Below, piece after piece: positions 6,711 to 11,804 of a DNA stretch of 11,804 bases (the stretch's first letter is position 1; the number at the start of each line of letters is the position of its first letter). Source of the stretch: JACKCP01 sp050253255 (GTDB taxonomy: Bacteria; Desulfobacterota; Desulfobacteria; Desulfobacterales; JACKCP01); assembly GCA_050253255.1 (NCBI GenBank), contig JBFWJK010000108.1, positions 1-11,804 on the forward strand. Reading direction: 5' to 3'. The notes under the pieces are model-generated. The model had not been told where the DNA came from. It ran no database searches and saw only the letters and a list, made by a program, of their open reading frames with translations. Both the position numbers and the translations under genes were made by a program.

Positions 6711-7433
6711 TTACTGGTATTTTTCAATAATTCTGTCAATAGTTCCCTCTTTTTTCATATCTGACAGTATTGTGCTGAATTTTTCCAGAAGAACTCCGCT
6801 TTCGCGGTGAACTTTTGAAAACCCGATATAAAGAGGATCCTGTGATACAACATAAAACACCTCAACAGGTTTCAGGCCGAGCTTTTTGTTAAGATATAAA
6901 GTCACAGCTTCATTTCCTATGACAAAGTCTGTTCTTTCTGCATCAAGTTTTTTCAGAAGAAGCTCCTGGGAAAAGGAAAAATCCTTCATAAGTCCGGGAT
7001 AATTATCAAACTCGTCTCCATAGGAATACCCGCTCTGCACTCCTATTGACTTACCCTTCAAGTCACCAAGGGATTTAATTTCAATAAACTTCTCTCTGTG
7101 CCCGAGAATAACATTTTTTTCATAGCTCAAGGCTGTATCCGGATACAGAATATATTCCCTGCGATCAGGTGTATTCATAAGAGATATTATTGCCTGAGCG
7201 CTTCCATCCCTGACCATCTGAAGACATCTCTTCCATGGAAATTCCATGAAAACCGGAGTTACTCCCGCTCTTCTGGAAGCTTCAGCAACAATCTCAATAT
7301 CATGTCCGGTCCATTTTCTGTTTTCCCTGAATTCATAGGGAGGATACTGTTCAAGAACAACGGTAATGCTGCCGGCAAATGCAGATGCCGAAAAAATCAT
7401 ACAAAAAAAGCAGATAAATACCAATCTGTTCAT
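6711..7433 (-). CDS. Secreted family-3 solute-binding protein (SBP_bac_3), orphan
   Basis: A 240-residue periplasmic binding protein of the family that serves polar amino-acid ABC transporters. Residues 1-20 form a signal peptide (hydrophobic core LVFICFFCMIF, cleavage expected after AFA-20). The mature protein starts SITVVLEQYPPYEF, typical of the first beta strand and ligand loop. Other family features are GHDIEIVAEASRRAGV (43-58), a lobe-1 segment TPDRREYI (88-95) with Arg near the ligand-carboxylate position, and the lobe-2 start LGDLKGKSIGVQSGYSYGD (122-140). AGAGGAG (complement of 7439-7445) lies 5 nt before the ATG. No permease or ATPase gene is adjacent and no kinase follows directly, so it may feed a distant transporter or act as a sensor subunit (inference). 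It could bind something other than an amino acid; the ligand is unknown. The mature domain is of normal length. Confidence 0.87.
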   Translation of the reverse strand: MNRLVFICFFCMIFSASAFAGSITVVLEQYPPYEFRENRKWTGHDIEIVAEASRRAGVTPVFMEFPWKRCLQMVRDGSAQAIISLMNTPDRREYILYPDTALSYEKNVILGHREKFIEIKSLGDLKGKSIGVQSGYSYGDEFDNYPGLMKDFSFSQELLLKKLDAERTDFVIGNEAVTLYLNKKLGLKPVEVFYVVSQDPLYIGFSKVHRESGVLLEKFSTILSDMKKEGTIDRIIEKYQ

Positions 7434-7637
7434 AAAAACTCCTCTGAAATCGATTAAAAAAACTTCAGGACAAATTTTTTAAATCAGAACCCGGCGGGGA
7501 TGTTTACAGCTCAGAAAGTCCTCTTTATTGATAAATTTATTAATATATGGCAGTGTTAAAGAAGTATTATCACTCTCTGAGTTTAAAAAAATAATAACAC
7601 ATCTTTATTATCCATAACAAAAAGAAAAGCCCTTATA
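7434..7637. other. Divergent intergenic region between the binding-protein gene and glpD
   Basis: This 204-bp AT-rich region must hold promoters for both divergent genes. On the plus strand the best pair is TTTACA (7503-7508), a 17-bp spacer and TATTGA (7526-7531, only 3 of 6 to the -10 consensus). A 10-bp palindrome ATAAATTTAT lies at 7531-7540. I saw no convincing promoter for the minus-strand gene, no RNA structure and no small coding frame. Confidence 0.3.
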
Positions 7638-9200
7638 ATGAAAAGAAAACATTTAATTTCTAAAATGATTGAAAAAAAGGATTCAGGATTTGACATAATA
7701 ATTGCCGGAGGCGGTGCAACAGGACTCGGGGCAGGACTTGACGCAGCTTCAAGGGGATACAGCGTTCTTCTTGTGGAATCCCTTGATTTTACATCAGGGA
7801 CATCTTCAAGAAGCACCAAACTGATCCACGGCGGAGTAAGATATCTTCAGCAGGGTAATATAGCACTTGTCATGGAGTCTCTTCATGAAAGGGGAATTCT
7901 GTCAAGAAACGCACCTCATCTGATCAGACATCAATCCTTTATTGTTCCCCAGTATGAATGGTGGGAAGGTCCTTTTTACGGAACAGGAATGAAGCTTTAC
8001 GATATTCTTGCGGGAAAACTGGGACTTAAAAAATCAAAATATCTTTCACTTGAAAAAACACTTAAGCAGCTCCCATCGATAAACCAGAAAGGGCTTAAGG
8101 GCGGAATTTTATATTATGACTGCCAGTTTGACGATGCAAGAACAGGAATTGCACTTGCAAGAACAATGGCCGAACAAGGCGGAATCCCGCTGAATTATGT
8201 AAAATGCACAGGCTTTTTAAAAGAAAATGACATGATATGCGGAATAACGGCAAAGGACCAGATTTCGGGTGATGAGTATGAAATAAAGGGAAAGGCTGTG
8301 ATAAATGCAGCAGGCCCGTTTATTGACGAATTGAGATCCATGGATTCAGGAAAAACATCAAGGCTCATTGCCCCAAGCCAGGGCACCCACCTTGTTCTAG
8401 ACTCCTCCTTTCTTCCCGGAGATGCAGCCATCATGGTTCCCCATACAGATGACGGAAGAGTACTTTTTGCAGTACCATGGCATGACAAAATAATAATAGG
8501 AACAACAGATACAGAAATTGAAAAATCTGTTGCAGAACCTGTTCCTTTAAAAGATGAAATAGATTTCCTTCTGGATCATGCCGGAAAATATCTTTCAAAA
8601 AAACCAAAACTTTCAGATGTAAAAAGCATATTTTCAGGTATAAGGCCTCTCATAAAAGGAGAAACAGAAACAAAGACATCCAATATTTCAAGGGATCACC
8701 ATCTTGAAATTTCACAGTCAGGACTGATAACAATAAGCGGCGGCAAGTGGACAACATACAGAAAAATGGCTGAAGATACAATTGATACAGCAGCGAAGTT
8801 TGCTGGACTTAAAAGGAAAAAATGCATAACAGAAACACTCAGATTAAAAGGCTATGCACTTTCAGGCCCGGAAGAGAGCCTTTATCTTTCACAGTTTGGC
8901 AAAGATCTTGAAGAAATCAAAAAACTTGAAAAAACAGACAAAAAACTCTCCCTTAAACTTTCATCGGTATTTCCCTATACCTACGGTGAAATTTTATGGT
9001 CAATAAAAAATGAGGCTCCACAAAAACTTGAAGACATTTTAGCAAGAAGAACAAGAGCTCTTTTTCTTGATGCAGCCGAAACAATAAAAATTGCTCAAAA
9101 AACAGCTGAATTTATGGCTGAGCATATGGATTTGGATGATGACTGGGTTGAAAAGGAAGTAAAAGAATTTACAAAAACTGCCAAAAACTATCTTCCATGA
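7638..9200 (+). CDS. glpD: FAD-dependent glycerol-3-phosphate dehydrogenase (GlpD)
   Basis: A 520-residue flavoenzyme that oxidises sn-glycerol 3-phosphate to dihydroxyacetone phosphate and passes electrons to the quinone pool at the inner face of the membrane. FAD-binding Rossmann motif: IIAGGGATGLGAG (21-33), with E47 ending the second strand. GTSSRSTKLIHGGVRYL (54-70) is the GlpD family signature. Further hallmarks are YDCQFDDAR (160-168), GIRPL (334-338) and SGGKWTTYRKMAE (367-379); a helical C-terminal domain carries LARRTRALFLDA (468-479). Length is normal for bacterial GlpD (about 500-560). The start is the first Met; only a weak purine run (AAAGAAAAG) precedes it, and the next Met at 7665 has no better site. 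No glpK, glpF or glpR is adjacent, so it stands alone and may handle glycerol 3-phosphate from lipid turnover as well as glycerol. It ends at a strong terminator. Confidence 0.94.
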   Translation: MKRKHLISKMIEKKDSGFDIIIAGGGATGLGAGLDAASRGYSVLLVESLDFTSGTSSRSTKLIHGGVRYLQQGNIALVMESLHERGILSRNAPHLIRHQSFIVPQYEWWEGPFYGTGMKLYDILAGKLGLKKSKYLSLEKTLKQLPSINQKGLKGGILYYDCQFDDARTGIALARTMAEQGGIPLNYVKCTGFLKENDMICGITAKDQISGDEYEIKGKAVINAAGPFIDELRSMDSGKTSRLIAPSQGTHLVLDSSFLPGDAAIMVPHTDDGRVLFAVPWHDKIIIGTTDTEIEKSVAEPVPLKDEIDFLLDHAGKYLSKKPKLSDVKSIFSGIRPLIKGETETKTSNISRDHHLEISQSGLITISGGKWTTYRKMAEDTIDTAAKFAGLKRKKCITETLRLKGYALSGPEESLYLSQFGKDLEEIKKLEKTDKKLSLKLSSVFPYTYGEILWSIKNEAPQKLEDILARRTRALFLDAAETIKIAQKTAEFMAEHMDLDDDWVEKEVKEFTKTAKNYLP

Positions 9201-9205
9201 AAATA

Positions 9206-9246
9206 AAAAACAGCCTCATATTTTTCACTGATATGAGGCTGTTTTT
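9206..9246. terminator. Strong bidirectional intrinsic terminator
   Basis: A perfect 16-bp inverted repeat: left arm 9206-9221 (A5, then CAGCCTCATAT), 9-nt loop, right arm 9231-9246 (ATATGAGGCTG, then T5). With T runs reading out on both strands, it serves glpD on the plus strand and the hybrid kinase on the minus strand. This is the clearest terminator in the window. Confidence 0.92.
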
Positions 9247-9273
9247 AACTCTATCTGAAGAATTTTCTGCGGT

Positions 9274-11804
9274 TTATTTTTTTTCCGCAACCACCCTTTC
9301 AATTTCCTCAAAAAGTTTTTTCATTGTGTAAGGTTTGGTTACAACACCTTTAAATCCGTACTGCCTGTAGTTTGACATTACCTCATCTCCGGAATATCCG
9401 CTTGAAACAAGAGCCTTTACTTCAGGGTCTATCGTCAGGATATCCTTTAAAACTTCAATCCCTCCTTTTTCTCCGGGAATTGTCAGATCCATTACAACAA
9501 GATCAAAAGGATTGTTTTTATCCATTTCTTCCCTGTATTTTCTAAAAGCCTCTTCTCCGTTTCTTGCAGTTTCAACCCTGTAGCCGTTAAGCTCAAGCAT
9601 TTCCTTTGCAATATTTAAAATCACTTCCTCGTCATCCATTATAAGAATTTTTACTTTTCCTGAAGTCTGTCTTTCTTTTTCTGCTTCGGTTTTATTCTTT
9701 TTTATCCCTGAGCCCGAAGCAGGAAGATAAATTATAAATTCAGTCCCTTTCCCCTCTTCAGAGGAAACACTTATTGATCCTTGATGGTTTTTAATTATCG
9801 AATAGACTGCAGCAAGGCCAAGTCCGCTTCCTTTTTCCTTTGTGGTGAAATACGGATTGAAAATTTTCCCAAGATTCTGTTTTTCAATTCCGCATCCTTC
9901 ATCTGCTACGCATATCCTGACATATTTTCCTTCAGAAAGACCTGTAATCTCATTTTCATCTATAAAAATGTTTTCCATGGAAATAAAAATTCTGCCGCCT
10001 TCAGGCATTGCCTGGACAGAGTTAATCACAAGATTTGAAAAAACCTGCTGAATCTGCCCTTTGTCCGCCTTAATGGCATCTGTATCTTCATTGATGTTAA
10101 ATACAGGAACAACTTTACTCCCTGAAAGATCAAAGTTGACCACATCTCTTACAAGCTCCTTAAAATCTATAAGCTCTCTTACAGGGGTGCCGCCCCTAGA
10201 AAAGGTAAGAAGCCTGTTTGAAAGCATGGAGGCCCTGTCCATTGATTTTTCTGCGGCCTCAATGAATTTCCGTGCGGAATGGTCCTTGTCAAGAAGCTTC
10301 TTTGCAAGAGAAATATTTCCGTAAAGCCCCATAAGGATATTGTTGAAATCATGGGCAATTCCTCCGGCAAGAATTCCAACGCTTTTTAACTTTTCAATAT
10401 TAATTATTTCCTGTTCGGCTTTCTTCTTTTCTGTAATATCGCTTATTATCCCTTCTATAGCAGTAAGATTGCCGGACTCATCCCTGATGGAAATATTTTT
10501 CTGAAAAAGCCATCTTTCATTTCCTGATGCGTCTATTATCTTATACTCATATGAAGGAGCTATTTTCCCGTTTATCAGCCGTTCCCATTCTTTATCAAAA
10601 TATTCCCTGAATTCAGGATGAATAATTTTTTCAATTATTAAAGGATTTTCATAGAAATATTTCGGGGAGTAGCCGAAAATCTTTTCAGATGAAGGACTCA
10701 TGTATCTGTATTTTCCATCGGGAATGGACATCTTGTAAATTGCGTCGTTGACATTTTCTGTAATTTTGAGAAATCTTATTTTCGACTCTTCAAGCTCTTT
10801 TCTTATTTTAAGCTCTTCTGTGATGTCTGAAAAAACAAGCACAAGCCCTGAAATATTTTTTTCAAAATCCCTTATAGGAGATATTGTATAGGAAATTTTA
10901 TATTTTTTTGATGTTTTGGAGACAAGAACAATATCTTCCTTGTTTCTTACTGTTTTACCCTTTAAAAGTACCTCTTTTGTAAAATCTTCTATTTTTTCAT
11001 TTTTTTCATTATAAATTTTAAAAATTTCTTCAATCTTAAGATCCCTTGCATTGAAAATTGAATATCCTGTAAGCTTTTCAGCCTGACTGTTCATATTTTC
11101 AATACAACCGGAAATATCGCAGGAAATAACCCCTTCTCCTATAGACCGTATTGTTACAAAAAGCCTTTCCTTCTGATCTTTAAGGCTTTTTTCAGCAGCT
11201 TTTTTGGATTCAAGAATTTTATTGGCATTTTCTGCCATTTCCTCAATCTCCTTGAAACGGATCAGGCCGGTTTTCATGAGCTGATCCGACTCAGCTGCTG
11301 TTTTGAACATTGAAGAAAAAAGATTAAAATCATTTTCTATTTTCCTGTTTGTCCTTCTGAACCAGAAAACAAAAACTATGACTATCAGCATCGAAAAACC
11401 AACAGAATAATAGAACCTTGATTTGAGTTCAGAAAAGAGCATTTTTTTTATTCTTTCAATCTCTTTTTCCGCATTATCAAGATAAAAACCGTTTCCTACT
11501 ATCCAGTTGAACTCTGGCTCCTGATAAACAAAAGAAATTTTTTCCTTGGGTATTGCCGGAGCATCCAGCTTTTCAATTCTGTATTCTATATACCCTCCGC
11601 CTGGATTTTTTACTGCTTCCACCTGTTTTTTAAAAGTCTCTTTAATACTTTGACTGTCTGAAAAATTGTCCCATACTTTTACAGGCTTTCTTAAAAATTT
11701 ACCGTTTGAAACAAGAGCGTCGCCGTTTACTTTGTTGATAAAAATGTAGCCGTCATTACCAAACCTGATTCTTCTTATCATTGATAAAAGATGTGTTTTT
11801 ATTT
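9274..11804 (-). CDS. Cache-PAS-PAS hybrid histidine kinase with C-terminal receiver (N-terminus outside window)
   Basis: The frame stays open to the right edge beyond the Met at 11781, which lies inside a Cache domain rather than before it, so the protein starts outside the window. Residues are numbered from that Met. Extracytoplasmic Cache remnant: about 5-110 (GNDGYIFINK, then FNWIVGNGFYLD). Transmembrane helix: about 124-141. PAS 1: about 205-325 (ends VFSDITEE). PAS 2: about 335-452, PAS_3 type (ends IISDITEKKKAE). HisKA: H477 in GGIAHDFNNIL. HATPase_c: N583/N587, DEGCGI (627-632) and GSGLGL (651-656). Receiver: D716/D717, phospho-acceptor D765, S793 or S794, K816. All kinase and receiver catalytic residues are present, so autophosphorylation and internal phosphotransfer are expected. 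It senses a small periplasmic ligand through Cache and perhaps redox or a cofactor through PAS (inference). It has no DNA-binding output, so a separate phosphotransfer partner is likely. Convergent with glpD. Confidence 0.93.
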   Translation of the reverse strand, partial: IKTHLLSMIRRIRFGNDGYIFINKVNGDALVSNGKFLRKPVKVWDNFSDSQSIKETFKKQVEAVKNPGGGYIEYRIEKLDAPAIPKEKISFVYQEPEFNWIVGNGFYLDNAEKEIERIKKMLFSELKSRFYYSVGFSMLIVIVFVFWFRRTNRKIENDFNLFSSMFKTAAESDQLMKTGLIRFKEIEEMAENANKILESKKAAEKSLKDQKERLFVTIRSIGEGVISCDISGCIENMNSQAEKLTGYSIFNARDLKIEEIFKIYNEKNEKIEDFTKEVLLKGKTVRNKEDIVLVSKTSKKYKISYTISPIRDFEKNISGLVLVFSDITEELKIRKELEESKIRFLKITENVNDAIYKMSIPDGKYRYMSPSSEKIFGYSPKYFYENPLIIEKIIHPEFREYFDKEWERLINGKIAPSYEYKIIDASGNERWLFQKNISIRDESGNLTAIEGIISDITEKKKAEQEIINIEKLKSVGILAGGIAHDFNNILMGLYGNISLAKKLLDKDHSARKFIEAAEKSMDRASMLSNRLLTFSRGGTPVRELIDFKELVRDVVNFDLSGSKVVPVFNINEDTDAIKADKGQIQQVFSNLVINSVQAMPEGGRIFISMENIFIDENEITGLSEGKYVRICVADEGCGIEKQNLGKIFNPYFTTKEKGSGLGLAAVYSIIKNHQGSISVSSEEGKGTEFIIYLPASGSGIKKNKTEAEKERQTSGKVKILIMDDEEVILNIAKEMLELNGYRVETARNGEEAFRKYREEMDKNNPFDLVVMDLTIPGEKGGIEVLKDILTIDPEVKALVSSGYSGDEVMSNYRQYGFKGVVTKPYTMKKLFEEIERVVAEKK

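Noticed and set aside
7634..7639. Perfect TATAAT hexamer at the glpD start
   Set aside because: It overlaps the ATG itself and has no -35 at the right distance. Using it would force translation to begin at 7665, which has no ribosome site. It is probably chance in AT-rich DNA.
9781..10324. Several plus-strand frames of 69-87 codons inside the right-hand kinase gene
   Set aside because: They overlap one another and run opposite the HisKA/HATPase coding sequence, with no family motifs and no independent start signals.
11779..11781. Met at 11781 as the true start of the right-hand kinase
   Set aside because: The frame stays open to the window edge, no Shine-Dalgarno precedes it, and it would cut into the Cache domain and leave no N-terminal membrane segment. 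The gene is cut by the window instead.
1..11804. CRISPR array, insertion sequence, prophage, tRNA or toxin-antitoxin pair
   Set aside because: I found no regularly spaced repeats, transposase or integrase frames, terminal inverted repeats, cloverleaf sequences or small paired genes.

Overview
The window reads like a chromosomal segment of an AT-rich, anaerobe-type proteobacterium. Desulfobacterota (a sulfate-reducer relative) is my best guess. That guess rests on gene style only: large PAS/Cache hybrid kinases, an HDOD output domain, an Isf-like Fe-S flavoprotein and an iron-type alcohol dehydrogenase. No marker gene proves it. I found no tRNA, rRNA, CRISPR array, insertion sequence, integrase or attachment site. 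Base composition and codon style look uniform throughout.

Layout from left to right. (1) 2-1927 (+) is the 3' part of a signalling protein whose start lies left of the window: histidine-kinase core, receiver domain, then HDOD domain. (2) 1958-3735 (-) is a two-gene operon: a YqhD-type NADPH aldehyde/alcohol dehydrogenase, then an Isf-like FMN/Fe-S flavoprotein. (3) 3998-4435 (+) is a YjaB-type GNAT acetyltransferase, divergent from the operon. (4) 4654-5346 (+) is an MgtC/SapB-family membrane protein with an elaborate upstream region. (5) 5444-6532 (-) is mtnA, methylthioribose-1-phosphate isomerase. (6) 6711-7433 (-) is an orphan secreted family-3 solute-binding protein. (7) 7638-9200 (+) is glpD, FAD-dependent glycerol-3-phosphate dehydrogenase, ending at a strong bidirectional terminator. 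(8) 9274-11804 (-) is a Cache-PAS-PAS-histidine kinase-receiver protein whose N-terminus lies beyond the right edge.

Most genes look like single transcription units, separated by convergent terminators or divergent promoter regions. Only the dehydrogenase/flavoprotein pair is a clear operon. This is mostly an ordinary housekeeping and accessory region. The least ordinary element is the left-edge kinase-receiver-HDOD protein, whose receiver has Glu in place of the phospho-accepting Asp and whose HDOD domain keeps most of the HD metal-site residues. A weaker idea is that MtnA, the YqhD-type reductase and GlpD could all serve a DHAP-forming salvage of 5-deoxypentoses, but no aldolase or phosphorylase is present here. 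Three start codons were moved inward from the longest reading frame (GNAT, MgtC, MtnA) on Shine-Dalgarno and family-numbering evidence.
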